DNA of 48,369 bases. Source: Myxacorys chilensis ATA2-1-KO14 (lineage in GTDB: Bacteria; Cyanobacteriota; Cyanobacteriia; Leptolyngbyales; Leptolyngbyaceae). The stretch is taken from the NCBI GenBank assembly GCA_019359275.1, contig JAHHHP010000040.1:1-48369 (forward strand). The letters run 5' to 3'. The translations under genes were made by a program, and so were the position numbers. Under the pieces are notes generated by a model that searched no databases, was not told where the DNA came from, and saw only the letters and a program-made list of their open reading frames with translations. How positions within the stretch are numbered: position 1 is the first letter of the stretch; every line of letters starts with the position of its first letter. Of the stretch, positions 34,229-44,857 are shown in pieces.

Positions 34229-37200
34229 ATGTTGAATCGCCTAAAAATTGGGACCAAAATTGGGGCAGGCTTTACCCTTGGCTTAGCAATCTTTGCCGCG
34301 ATCGGGATCGTCGCCTACCGAGGAACCAATCATCTCGTCGAGGCAAGACAGTGGGAACAGCACACCTATGAAGTGTTGGACGGTCTTAAGGACATTTTGG
34401 CTCTAGTACAAGATGCAGAGACAGGGCAACGAGGTTATCTTCTAACAGGCGATAAACAGTATCTCCAGCCTTACGAGAACGCTGCCAAAGGGCTAGACCA
34501 GAAGCTCGAAGCGGTACGGCAGCTAACGCAAGATAATCCTAGTCAACAAGCCAGCCTTAATGCTCTAGAACCTTTGATTGCAATCCGAATGAAAGCATTG
34601 CAAGCCAGCATTGAGTTGCGACAAACAAGAGGATTAGATGCATCAATTCAAAGAGTTCGCACAAATCTTGGCAAAAATGCGATGGACGACATTCGCCGTA
34701 CTATTGCAACAATGGAAGCTAGGGAGAGCAGTCTCCTTGTTCAACGCACTCAAAATGCTCAGTCAGCCGCTCGAAACACATTAGACAGCATTATTTATGG
34801 CATTCCAATTTCTTTGGGTCTGCTCATCGTTCTGGGCGTTCTGCTGACACGCAATATTGCCAGCCCCCTAGAGCGCATGTCCGATCTGACTAAAGCGGTT
34901 GCTGAGGGTGATCTAAACGCAAGTTTGCCAAAGAGCGATCGCGCCGATGAAGTCGGGGTTCTCACTCGCAATTTCAACCGAATGATCGCCAATTTGCGGC
35001 AGACCACCTCGCGCAACGAAGAGCAAACCTGGCTCAAGTCAAACATTGCTGAGTTAAGCCAACTTCTGCAAGGACAGCGACAGCTTGAAACGGTTGCTCG
35101 TTCTGTTTTATCTCAGCTTGTGCCATTGGTCAATGCTCAGCAGGGCGCGTTCTACATTGTTGAGACGTTCGATGGTAAGCCAGTTTTGCAATTGCGCGGT
35201 AGCTATGCTTACCAAGAGCGCAAACATCTAGGCAATCAGTTTCAGCTTGGGGAAGGCTTGGTCGGACAGTGTGCGCTAGAGAAGCAGCGTATTTTGCTCA
35301 CCGAAGTTCCGAGTGATTACATTCGGATTGGATCTGGCCTAGGTGAGGCAAAGCCGCTCAACATTGTGGTGCTGCCGATCGTATTTGAGCAGCAAGTCAT
35401 TGCAGTGATGGAATTGGCATCATTTCATCAATTTAGTGACATTCACCTCAGATTGTTAGATCAAGTGAGTGAAACAATTGGAGTGGTGCTGGCTGCGATC
35501 GCGGCAACCATGCGTCAGCAAGAACTCTTAGAAGAAGCTCAGTCGCTGACTGAAGAGCTGCAAGCTCAGCAAGAAGAGCTAGAAGAGAGCAATGACCAAC
35601 TGCACACGCAAGCAAAAGCACTGCAAGTATCAGAACAATTACTAAGGCAGCAACAGCAAGAATTAAAACACTCCAATGACGAGTTACAGCAACTTAACGA
35701 AGAATTAGAAGAAAAAGCTGAATCGTTAGAAGCGCAAAAACGCGAAGTAGAACACAAAAATGATGAGATTGAGCAAGCAAGATTAGCACTGCAAGAGAAA
35801 GCAGACCAACTCGCGCTCTCCTCTAAATACAAGTCAGAATTTTTGGCGAATATGTCCCACGAGTTGCGGACACCGCTCAATAGCTTGCTGATTTTAGCGC
35901 GTCTGCTATCCGATAACGCAGAAGGTAACTTAAGCAGAAAACAAGTGGAATACAGCCAAACGATTCATTCGTCTGGACAAGATTTGTTAATGCTCATTAA
36001 CGACATTCTCGACCTAGCAAAAATTGAATCAGGAACGCTTTCTATTAATATCGAAGCCCTCTCCTTTACCGAATTGCGAGATGGTTTAGAGCGCACCTTT
36101 CGACAGATTGCCAAGGAAAAAGGCTTGACCTTTGCGATCGCATTAGACGAACAGTTGCCCTCCGCGATCGCAACCGATGCAAAACGGTTGCAGCAAGTGT
36201 TGAAGAACCTATTGTCTAATGCATTCAAGTTTACTGAGCAAGGTAGTGTGACCTTACAAATTAGCAGTACACAAAACTCGGTTGAGCAAGACTCCGACAT
36301 GGGTAATGCGACGATTTTATTCGCCGTCAGCGATACGGGCATTGGAATTCCTGCCGACAAACAAAAGATTGTATTTGAAGCCTTCCAGCAAGTAGACGGG
36401 ACAACTAGCCGTCGCTATGGCGGAACGGGATTGGGCTTATCGATTAGCCGCGAAATTGCGTCCTTGCTGGGCGGAGAACTGCGATTGGTCAGCCAACCAG
36501 GACAAGGTAGCACGTTCACGCTGTCTCTCCCTCAGCTTTACCGAGACGACCTAGCACTCAATGTTCAGCCAGAAGTTAGCTCTCGACGATCGCTGAGAAC
36601 TGAAGCACCACCCGCGACCCCGTATCGAGACGCTTCACTTGCTCGCTCTAGCGTGCCTCAACCTTCCCAAGTCATTCAACCGCCATCCTATCCTGAACTT
36701 CCTGACGATCGCGACTCGATTCAACCGGGCGATCGCGTTCTGCTAATTATTGAAGATGATGTCAAATTTGCCAAAATTCTTCTAGACATGGCGCGGCAGC
36801 AGGGCTTTAAAGGATTAGTGGCGCTGCGGAGTCAAACCGGTTTAGCCTTGGCGCAACAGTTCCGACCCAATGCCATTATGCTCGACATCCATCTTCCTGA
36901 CGGCGACGGATGGATGGTGCTAGATCGGCTCAAACGCGATCCAAACAGTCGCCACATTCCAATTCACGTCCTCTCCAGTGATGACCAGCGTCAGCGCGGG
37001 TTGCAATCCGGTGCGATCGCGTATCTCCTTAAACCAATTTCGCCCGAAGCATTGTCGCAAGTGCTAACCGATATCAAACACTTTATTGAACGCCGCGTTA
37101 GAAATTTACTAATCGTCGAAGATGACGTAGTACAAGCTCAAAGTATTATCGAATTGATTGGTAACGGAGATGTCAAGAGTACTGCCGTTTACACAGGAGC

Positions 37201-37903
37201 AGAAGCGATTGAAGCATTACAAACGAATACATTTGATTGCGTTGTAATAGACCTAGGCTTACCCGACATCAACGGTCTTGACTTGATTGAGCAGATCAAG
37301 CAGGAAGAGCGGTTGGCTGACCTACCAATTATCGTATACACGGGCAAAGAGCTAACCCGCCAAGAAGAAACGCAACTCAAGCGACTCGCTGAAACCATTA
37401 TTGTCAAAGATGTGCGATCGCCAGAACGGCTTTTAGATGAAACATCCATTTTTCTCCATCGGGTGCAGTCAAACTTGCCGCAACCCAAGCGCCAAATGTT
37501 AGAATCGCTACGCCAAATTGATCCAGTTTTAGCCAATAAGAAAGTGCTAGTTGTCGATGATGATGTCCGCAATATTTTCGCAATCACCAGCTTGCTCGAA
37601 GGCTATCAGATGCAGGTAGAGTATGCAGAAAATGGCCGCGATGGAATTGATGTTCTGCAAGCGCATTCAGACATCGATGTTGTGCTGATGGACATCATGA
37701 TGCCAGAAATGGATGGCTATGAAACGATGCAAACGATTCGTCAAGCCAATCAGTTTGCGGCACTGCCGATCATTGCGCTAACGGCTAAAGCGATGCAGGG
37801 CGATCGCGAAAAATGCATTGAAGCGGGGGCCTCAGACTACATCACGAAACCTGTTGATTCTGAACAGTTAATTTCTCTACTGCGGGTCTGGTTGTATCAG
37901 TAG
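34229..37903 (+). CDS. Hybrid sensor histidine kinase: CHASE3-HAMP-GAF-HisKA-HATPase-REC-REC-REC
   Basis: The 1224-residue product has two membrane helices (about 12-32 and 185-205) around a CHASE3 sensor marked by DAETGQRGYLLTG. HAMP (about 206-260) and GAF (about 285-425) domains precede a long coiled coil (430-535). The kinase core has the phospho-acceptor His near residue 544 (NMSHELRTPLN), the N box (KNLLSNAFKFT) and G boxes (DTGIGIP, GGTGLGLSI). Three receiver domains follow with acceptor Asp near 883 (LDIHLP), 1007 (IDLGLP) and 1154 (MDIMMP). A TTG at 34217 is a weak alternative start. The cheR gene begins 8 bases after the stop, so the two probably act in one pathway. Confidence 0.93.
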   Translation: MLNRLKIGTKIGAGFTLGLAIFAAIGIVAYRGTNHLVEARQWEQHTYEVLDGLKDILALVQDAETGQRGYLLTGDKQYLQPYENAAKGLDQKLEAVRQLTQDNPSQQASLNALEPLIAIRMKALQASIELRQTRGLDASIQRVRTNLGKNAMDDIRRTIATMEARESSLLVQRTQNAQSAARNTLDSIIYGIPISLGLLIVLGVLLTRNIASPLERMSDLTKAVAEGDLNASLPKSDRADEVGVLTRNFNRMIANLRQTTSRNEEQTWLKSNIAELSQLLQGQRQLETVARSVLSQLVPLVNAQQGAFYIVETFDGKPVLQLRGSYAYQERKHLGNQFQLGEGLVGQCALEKQRILLTEVPSDYIRIGSGLGEAKPLNIVVLPIVFEQQVIAVMELASFHQFSDIHLRLLDQVSETIGVVLAAIAATMRQQELLEEAQSLTEELQAQQEELEESNDQLHTQAKALQVSEQLLRQQQQELKHSNDELQQLNEELEEKAESLEAQKREVEHKNDEIEQARLALQEKADQLALSSKYKSEFLANMSHELRTPLNSLLILARLLSDNAEGNLSRKQVEYSQTIHSSGQDLLMLINDILDLAKIESGTLSINIEALSFTELRDGLERTFRQIAKEKGLTFAIALDEQLPSAIATDAKRLQQVLKNLLSNAFKFTEQGSVTLQISSTQNSVEQDSDMGNATILFAVSDTGIGIPADKQKIVFEAFQQVDGTTSRRYGGTGLGLSISREIASLLGGELRLVSQPGQGSTFTLSLPQLYRDDLALNVQPEVSSRRSLRTEAPPATPYRDASLARSSVPQPSQVIQPPSYPELPDDRDSIQPGDRVLLIIEDDVKFAKILLDMARQQGFKGLVALRSQTGLALAQQFRPNAIMLDIHLPDGDGWMVLDRLKRDPNSRHIPIHVLSSDDQRQRGLQSGAIAYLLKPISPEALSQVLTDIKHFIERRVRNLLIVEDDVVQAQSIIELIGNGDVKSTAVYTGAEAIEALQTNTFDCVVIDLGLPDINGLDLIEQIKQEERLADLPIIVYTGKELTRQEETQLKRLAETIIVKDVRSPERLLDETSIFLHRVQSNLPQPKRQMLESLRQIDPVLANKKVLVVDDDVRNIFAITSLLEGYQMQVEYAENGRDGIDVLQAHSDIDVVLMDIMMPEMDGYETMQTIRQANQFAALPIIALTAKAMQGDREKCIEAGASDYITKPVDSEQLISLLRVWLYQ

Positions 37904-37911
37904 AAAATTCT

Positions 37912-38754
37912 ATGTCTTCTGACCCCACACCCTTAGAAGAAATTGAAATTCATCTCCTGTTAGAAGGCATTTATCGCTATCACGGATATGACTTTCGCAA
38001 CTATGCGTCGTCTTCTATCAAGCGGCGAATTACTGGCTTCTTAACGGCTGAAAATTTATCTACTGTCTCAGCCTTGCAAAATCGCGTTTTGCACGATCGA
38101 GAGTGTTTCGATCGGTTCGTTCGCAGCCTGACGGTAAATGTCACCTCCATGTTTCGCGATCCAAGCTTTTACCTTGCCTTCCGAAATCATGTCATTCCAA
38201 CCTTGCGAACCTATCCCTTTATTCGCATTTGGCACGCAGGCTGCTCCACTGGAGAAGAAGTTTATTCAATGGCAATTTTATTGCAAGAGGAAGGACTCTA
38301 CGATCGTTGCCGACTCTACGGCACAGACGCCAATGAACAGGTATTGCAAACCGCGAAACAAGGGATCTACCCGTTGCGAATGATGAAAGCCTATACCCAA
38401 CTTTATCTAAAGTCCGGGGGAGTGCGATCGTTTTCTGAATACTACACGGCGGCTTATGAAGAAGCCATTCTTAGAGCATCACTTAAAAAAAATATTGTGT
38501 TTGCACAACACAATTTAGTTACGGATGGTTCATTCAACGAATTCAACGTCATCTGCTGTCGCAACGTTTTAATTTACTTTAATCAGACCCTGCAAACGCG
38601 AGTTCACAATCTTTTTTACGACAGTCTATGCCCATTCGGAGTTTTAGGATTAGGGCAACAGGAATCAATTAAGTTCACTCAGCATTCTGCTCGTTACCAA
38701 GAGCTATCGCCACTAGATAAGCTCTATCGAAAAGTAGACTCAGTAGATCGATAA
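37912..38754 (+). CDS. CheR-type protein-glutamate methyltransferase
   Basis: The 280-residue product has the CheR N-terminal helical domain (IEIHLLLEGIYRYHGYDFRN, SSSIKRRI) and a SAM-binding domain with RIWHAGCSTGEEVYSMAILL, LYGTDANEQVL and FNVICCRNVLIYF. In chemotaxis CheR methylates receptor glutamates. In cyanobacteria and others, CheR near hybrid kinases may instead tune kinase signalling. No CheB gene follows here. It is probably cotranscribed with the upstream kinase. Confidence 0.92.
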   Translation: MSSDPTPLEEIEIHLLLEGIYRYHGYDFRNYASSSIKRRITGFLTAENLSTVSALQNRVLHDRECFDRFVRSLTVNVTSMFRDPSFYLAFRNHVIPTLRTYPFIRIWHAGCSTGEEVYSMAILLQEEGLYDRCRLYGTDANEQVLQTAKQGIYPLRMMKAYTQLYLKSGGVRSFSEYYTAAYEEAILRASLKKNIVFAQHNLVTDGSFNEFNVICCRNVLIYFNQTLQTRVHNLFYDSLCPFGVLGLGQQESIKFTQHSARYQELSPLDKLYRKVDSVDR

Positions 38755-38764
38755 GTTTAGATCG

Positions 38765-39301
38765 TCAGAGGTAAGAAAATGGCTCACGCACTGAAAAGCG
38801 CTGCTCAACTGCCTACACCAAGAACTCCAGCATGGTTTTGAGCGGAAAGAGGGAGCGATAGACTCGTCGCGCTCCTGAACAAGGATGGCTGACAAAACAC
38901 CAAAGTAACTAGATCCATCAATTGACGAGTACAAAAGCTAAAGCAACGAACAACAAGCGGACAACTGAGTTTTTCGTCGTCGTCCGAATGCGACTGTTAT
39001 TCTTGCGATCGCTGGTTTCAATGCCAAAGCGATAATGATAGTCTTGATGCAAGGTAGACAGAGCCAGTCGAACGCGGTGGAACAGATAAAGCAGATGCTG
39101 AATTCCCCGTCGTCCCCGATTGCCTTGATGATAGCGGCAAACGATGCCTATCGTGCAGTTCACTGCTCCATGCGAACCACTCAGCGTATAGTGTGTCGTG
39201 TAACTTTTGCGCCCTTTGAGTAAGGAACAAGTCCCGCCTTGCTTGCCTCGAATGAGGGCAGGCGTAACAAACGGAAGATTCAGCGCTTTGAGGAGCGTCA
39301 A
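38765..39301 (-). pseudogene. Decayed transposase (IS4-like)
   Basis: The frame from 39301 (TTG) reads LTLLKALNLPFVTPALIRGK, then GRKSYTTHYTL, GIVCRYHQGNRGRRGIQHL, DYHYRFGIETSDR and RIRTTTKNSVVRLLFVALAF. These belong to a DDE transposase group common in cyanobacteria, with the catalytic Glu in RFGIETS. In the same frame it meets TGA, TAG and TAG and still reads LLWCFVSHPCS and PLKTMLEFLV*AVEQRFSVRE before the last TGA at 38765. Further upstream, another frame (about 39303-39400) reads ESIEIAPSLQHPQ, so the 5' part is frameshifted. It cannot make an active protein. Confidence 0.8.
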
Positions 39302-39458
39302 TGCGGGAAGAGCAGATAGTGAACTTGGGGATGCTGGAGTGATGGCGCAATTTCAATGCTTTCTTGCCTGACTCTACCCCTTTCTTAGAAAATTTTTGAT
39401 CTACTGAAACTTCACCTCTCCGTACACTCCTACGAAGGCTGGCATAATCTGCTACTTC

Positions 39459-39800
39459 TCAAACGTCCTCTGACACTATCTGCTTATCGGGAAACACTTC
39501 GGCAAATCGAACCATTCTGAATATGCTGCGGCGGCTAAATCTTTTGCCGTACTCACGAGGGAATGCGTCACTCAAACTCTCAACAATTCGCTCACCATAT
39601 TCTGCCCGCCCTTCACCCAAAATTTCACTGCGGATCCGTTTACCAATATGCCAGTAGAGCAACACAAGTTCAGCATTGACCGCTTGGGCTGCCCAACTTC
39701 GGCTGCTTGTAATCAAAGTCTAAATATCAACCAGGAGTTGAGTAGAGGCGATCGCTCCGAGTTGAACTAAGGCGTTGGACTCTTGAGGAGGCTCTTTCAC
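39459..39800 (-). pseudogene. Truncated DUF1016 (YhcG/PDDEXK) nuclease N-terminus
   Basis: A GTG at 39800 with a GGAGAAG site opens KEPPQESNALVQLGAIASTQLLVDI, stops at TAG (39720-39722), and continues in frame as TLITSSRSWAAQAVNAELVL then LYWHIGKRIRSEILGEGRAEYGERIVESLS. This is the DUF1016 N-terminal domain. It ends at 39459, well before the nuclease domain, where transposase-type sequence begins. So there is an internal stop and a truncation, probably by the insertion next to it. DUF1016 nucleases often lie in defence or restriction loci. Confidence 0.8.
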
Positions 39801-39973
39801 AAACTTCTCCAAAGCGCAGATAGAACAATTGCTTTTCGCGAAATATAGAGTAGGTTGACCTCAGTAAAAATGGAAACTTAGGAAACATTTTGGAAACACT
39901 GCAAAACTTTTATTGACTGGTCAGAGTCGGGGTGACACACTAAATCCAAGAATCTCTTTATTGGTATCTGCTG

Positions 39974-41295
39974 ATGAAGGTCACGAAACATCGACAGAGA
40001 ATTTTAGATGTGCTGAGAGAATGGTTCCGCACCCATAAGGAAGGACCAACGCTTGAGGAGCTTTGCCTTCTACTTGAAATGCAGACTAAGCAGAAAGCCA
40101 CGGTTCAACGTTGGTTACAAACGCTACGGGGAATCGATGTGCAGTGGGAAGACCATAGTGCCAGATCGCTTCATCTCTTGAGACCTGAGCCACAAAAACC
40201 ATCCGTTCAGATTTCAGCGACAGAAACACTGCGGTATCTGGCGACGGGTGTAGTGCAGTGGGAAGAATTGCCGGTTGAGGAGCGATCGCAAGTTCCAGAG
40301 GCACTTCGGATAGGACTATCGCGGATGTATTTAACTTCAATGCTGCAAGGAGAAGAAACCCTTGAGCAGTCCGATCATCTCTGTAACTTTTTCCAGTGGG
40401 CTGAACAACCGAGCTGTTCATGGGCTGCAAGCCAGGATATTCATTATTTATCACCAGAGGTCACATTAGTTGAGGACGGGATAGCATCTGATTTCGCTTG
40501 ATCCTGGCATGTTGCTGGCTCTGATATTTTTAAGCAAGTGCAAGAGTCTTTTCTGAAAGACCTAAAAGAATACTGTGAAACTCATCAGCTTGAAGATGCT
40601 TATCGTGCTTATCGATATCTTGTCATCACTCAGCCTGCATTGGGGTTTGTAGACTATCGGCAGCATGTAGATAGACGGAACTTCGACCTCTACGAGAGTT
40701 TCTACGACAGCATCAGTCATACATTGACTTAGACAAATTTGCCGAGGAAGACGTTTATCATTTCTGTCCTCGATGTAAATATGTACACCGTCGGCGAGCA
40801 GATGGAAGTCATCACTGCCGGAATCATTTCTGTGAAACGCTATGTGCAAGAACTAGTTCTGGCAAAGTCACTACTATTTCTAAAGAAGAAGCCTCTCAAT
40901 GGATAGTCGTTACTCCTGGCATCTATACATATGGGACGCTACCAGGCATCTGGGAAGTGGATTTGGCGGCGAAACTTTCCGAACTAGGGATTCGCGTTAC
41001 ATTGTGGCCCCATATTGATCAATACGACTTGCTCGTCGAGCTAACTCGCAAAGTGCGGTGGGCGATCGATGTGAAGGATTGGACGTATCTGGATGAGGAG
41101 CGGCTCAAACGGGTGCAGTATCAGGCAGAAACAACGGAAACTTTTATTGTTTTTCCAGACGAGCGAGAAGATTACCTGCGAATTCGCGTCAGACGTGAGC
41201 AGTTAGAACCTGAGTTACAAGGAGTGCGTCTAAGGCTTTTCAGCGAAGTCATTGCTGACGCCAATGCAATTATGGAGCAGAAGAAAAATGCGTGA
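39974..41295 (+). pseudogene. pPIWI-RE-associated nuclease with wHTH, zinc knuckle and PD-(D/E)XK domain (broken)
   Basis: Read through its lesions this is one protein of about 440 residues. The N-terminus (KHRQRILDVLREWFRTHKEG, TLEELCLLLEM) is a winged helix-turn-helix of LexA-like type. The middle has FCPRCKYVHRR...HHCRNHFCETLC, a Cys/His zinc knuckle. The C-terminus has QYDLLVEL (Asp codon 41026) and WAIDVKDW (Asp 41068, Lys 41074), a PD-(D/E)XK active site. It matches the REase partner of the pPIWI-RE three-gene island described by Burroughs, Ando and Aravind. Lesions are an in-frame TGA at 40499-40501 and a net 1-bp loss at about 40700-40730. The open 3' frame (40732-41295) still holds zinc and nuclease parts. 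It overlaps the helicase gene by 8 bases. Confidence 0.8.
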
Positions 41296-44200
41296 TATTT
41301 CCCAATGGCGCACTGAACTTTGCAAGCAACTTCGTCGTTCAGATGGCTTACAAGACTACGTAGACGATGCCTGGTCGAGTAGCCATGACTCTATTCGGAA
41401 GCGCGAGCTTGAACGTCTGGCTCGATTGATTGCGGATGTAGAGCTCGCATTAACGCTGCTGCGGCAGGTTGCTCCAACCGAGCCAGCATCTTCAGTTGCA
41501 GTTTTACTTTCTGGATATCGCTTGCCCCATGAGACGCTTCAGAATGATCTCAACTGGCAAGCAGTGCAGCAGGCACGTTTCTATCTGATTCGTCATCGAG
41601 GTCGGCGGTGGGAGCGATCGTTAGAGGAGTATACTCGGCTTCCCGAATCTGTCAGAATCTACCGCTTATTTGGTTTGAATCAAGTTCCCTGCTTAATTCC
41701 CTCTAGTACCAGTCCACGCCGACTAGAGAAATATCAGCAAACATTAACCCGAACTCCCCCCCACAAGGAATATTCTCCTAAACTTGCAACTGCTGGAACA
41801 TGGTTTTGCAAAGTAAGTCAAAAGGAACCTTCATTCGTTGAAATTCCGATCGATATTCCGACAGAGGTTGCGAATCTTGCTCCGTCTCCGATCGTGAGAT
41901 TTCATCGTACCCGCGAGGCTCGTAATCCTCCCAAGACTGCGAGGTGGCAAGATTTGCAGCTTGCTGCCCAAGAGATGGATCAAAGATTAGCTGAATCAGG
42001 GCATGCACCGGAAAATTATGTAGACCGACTGCGAAGAATTGCGCTGGAACAATACGACTCCGAGTTCGATGATTTCCGTGACGGCGAGGTGTTGCAGCTA
42101 GAACAGCTAGTACATATTGTGGGACTTCTCAACGTTGGCAAGTCCACGCTACTAGAAATTCTTATTTATCATCTCGCAAAGCAGGGAAAACATCGCTGTG
42201 CCTTGATTGTGAACGAAGTGGTTACAGCCGTGAAGCTTGCTTCTTTATTCCGGTGGGGATTGGGGGTTGAAGCAGTTCCAGTGCTGGGAAGCGATCGCGT
42301 CGATCAACTAACGAAAGTCTATCAACCCCTCTTTCAGAATGTAGGGCAGGAAATTAATCAGGGTGGTGTCCATCCTGCTTGGCGTTGGTTCAGTCCGGTT
42401 TGCCCCCTACTTGCATTAGTTCAAGCAGAGGAATGGTGGAATTTTGGTCAGGAACCTTGCCATAGCCTCTATCAGAAAGGAGCTTCACCGATCGACGCAA
42501 AAATCGATGAAGACGCAGAAGAGCAGGAATCGGATGAAAAACTCACCTGTCCCCTGTATTACAAATGCCCACGACATCAATTAGAGAGAGACTTTGCAAC
42601 TGCTGTTGTCTGGATTTTGACACCGAGTAGTTTTATTCATAGTCGTGTTCCCAGACAGATTGCGGGTAGTCTTATTGATAACTCCATTCCCGAACAGGTA
42701 GTTGGCACGAGACTGACGCTTGCAGAAGCAGTGTATCGTGAGTGTGATGTCCTATTTGTGGACGAAGCCGATCGCGTGCAGGTGAAATTTGATGAAGAAT
42801 TTGCGCCCAGTCAGGTTCTTGTTGATCAATCTGGAACGTCTTTCCTAAACAAGCTGGGATTGAACCTAGCCAAAATTTATCACTCCGATCGGGGCAGCAT
42901 GGTTGGCGATCGATTTGTTGCCTGGATCAGTGCTCACTATCATATTCAAAATGCCACAAACCGTCTCTATCACTTGCTTTTGACCCAAGGGCATCTGGTT
43001 GTGTGGCTAGGGCGGAATCCGTTTACGGGCTACTCTTTGTTTGCACGAATCATTTATGACCTGTCTCGTTCACCTATTAGTGAAACCGACACTGAAGCAC
43101 CTAGATTAACGCGCCAAGAAAGAATGCAAGAACGGCGACAGCAAATTTTAGCAGCAGCTTTGTCTCCAGATCAGGAACATGCGCGTCGGAAAGCTCTGAT
43201 TAAAGAACTGCAAGACTTTTTACGATCACCCCTTAATTGCCGTCAAAGTCGGAGTATCTGGAGTCGTAGCCTGTCTAATCTAGCATTTACTGTGTTGAAT
43301 GCTGAAACAGATCGACAAGCACTTATTGAGGTTGAGAACTGGTGTAAGACCTGGCTAGAGCAGCACCAAATTGCTGTACAAGACGAAATCTTTGAACAGC
43401 TCACTCATCACGTTCACTTTGCAGTGCTAACTGCTGTTCTTGACAATCGACTCGGGTTTCTAGTGGATCATCTTACAGAACTCAGTCAAAGTCGCATTGT
43501 AGATTTACATGATCTTGATCAGGCAATTGTTCATCGTCCACCCCGCGATTATTTACCCATTGTTCCTGAAGCGCCAGTTGGCAATATTCTTGGATTCTTG
43601 TACAAATGCGATCGACGCAATTTCAAAAGGAGCAGCAAATTAGAATATTTCCGATATGTGGGTGTGGGTCGCACGTTACTTCTGCGCTTCCCAACGTTGT
43701 TTGCAGTGGATGATTGGGATGGAGCGCACACGGTATTAATTTCGGGCACGAGCTACGCCCCAGGCTCCCCTTCTTACCACATCAACGTTCAACCTACCGT
43801 ACTACTCAAGTCTGCACAGGAAAATAGCTCAGCTCGCTCAGGTATCCATGCCAGCGAGTTCTTCTTTACCCCAATGCGAAGACCAACAGATGGGAAATTT
43901 ATCCAGCTATCAGGATTGCCTGTTGCTCAACGCAGACTAGCGGCTGATCAGTTAGTCAGAGCGATGTGTGAATCGCCTGGAAAAGTTTCTAGCTTCTTAG
44001 CAAAATGCTTTCAGGAGTTAGCAGAACTTGAGCGAACCAATCCAGAGTGGTGGAGCGATCGCCAACGGCTGTTAATTGTGGTCGGCAGCTACGATGAAGC
44101 CGATTGGGTTGGAGAAATTTTGAGACCCCTATATAGACTTGAGCAGATAGATGAAGGCGTGGCAACGCTCCGACGGGACAATGCACCTGCACGCGCTTAC

Positions 44201-44857
44201 AGCCTGCGTCGAGGTGAAATCTCTGAGTTGCGCCACACACCGAGCCAAATCGTCATCGCGCCTTTGATGGCATTGGAGCGGGGACACAATATTCTCAATG
44301 CTCAAAAGCAGGCAGCGATCGGAGCCGTATTGTTTTTGAATCGTCCAATGCCCATTCCTGATGATTGGCAGTTCACCGTTCGGCAGCTCAACAACTGGGC
44401 ACTCACTCACGAATAGGAGTCTGTTCTATTTGATGCGGCTCGTTCTGAAGGTGAATCCTTTACCCTGACTCGGATAGGAGAAATCTTTTATCTCAATGCA
44501 ATGAGTGAAATGCTCAACCTCAACTGCACCGCGTTTTCATTTCAACAACTAACAGAGCAAGAGCGCAACACACTTTGCTGGACGCAACTTGTGAGTATTT
44601 GGCAAATTATCGGACGCTTACTGCAGGGGAATGTGCCTGCCAGGGTTTATTTCATAGACGCAAAATTCGCTCCTCAGTTGGCATACGGTTTACCAGATAG
44701 CGAAGCAACCTCACTCCTGGTTGGCATCATCAAAGCATTGCGATCTTCTAGAGATGATGCAGAACACGCCTACGAAAGAACATTACTGCGATCGCTCTAC
44801 GACATCTTCTTAGAAAAACTTGAGAACATTTTTAGGAACTCCAACAATGAGCTTTAA
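41288..44857 (+). pseudogene. DinG/XPD-like helicase of the pPIWI-RE island, interrupted by an amber codon
   Basis: The gene starts at ATG 41288 and would encode about 1189 residues. Walker A is GLLNVGKST (residues 279-287) and Walker B/DEAD is VLFVDEADR (Asp492). Between them lie Cys372, Cys391, Cys421 and Cys427, the spacing expected of the 4Fe-4S cluster of DinG/XPD helicases. An in-frame TAG at 44414 (codon 1043) stops it. The same frame goes on to SIWQIIGRLLQGNVPARVYF and IDAKFAP, the motif VI region with the Arg finger (near 1110), to TAA 44855. The short product of 1042 residues lacks that motif and is probably inactive. Such a helicase with pPIWI-RE is predicted to unwind DNA or R-loops. 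Confidence 0.82.

Noticed and set aside
44501..44857. Separate 118-residue gene between the helicase and pPIWI-RE
   Set aside because: It is in the same frame as the helicase and continues it after the TAG; its content is helicase motif VI.
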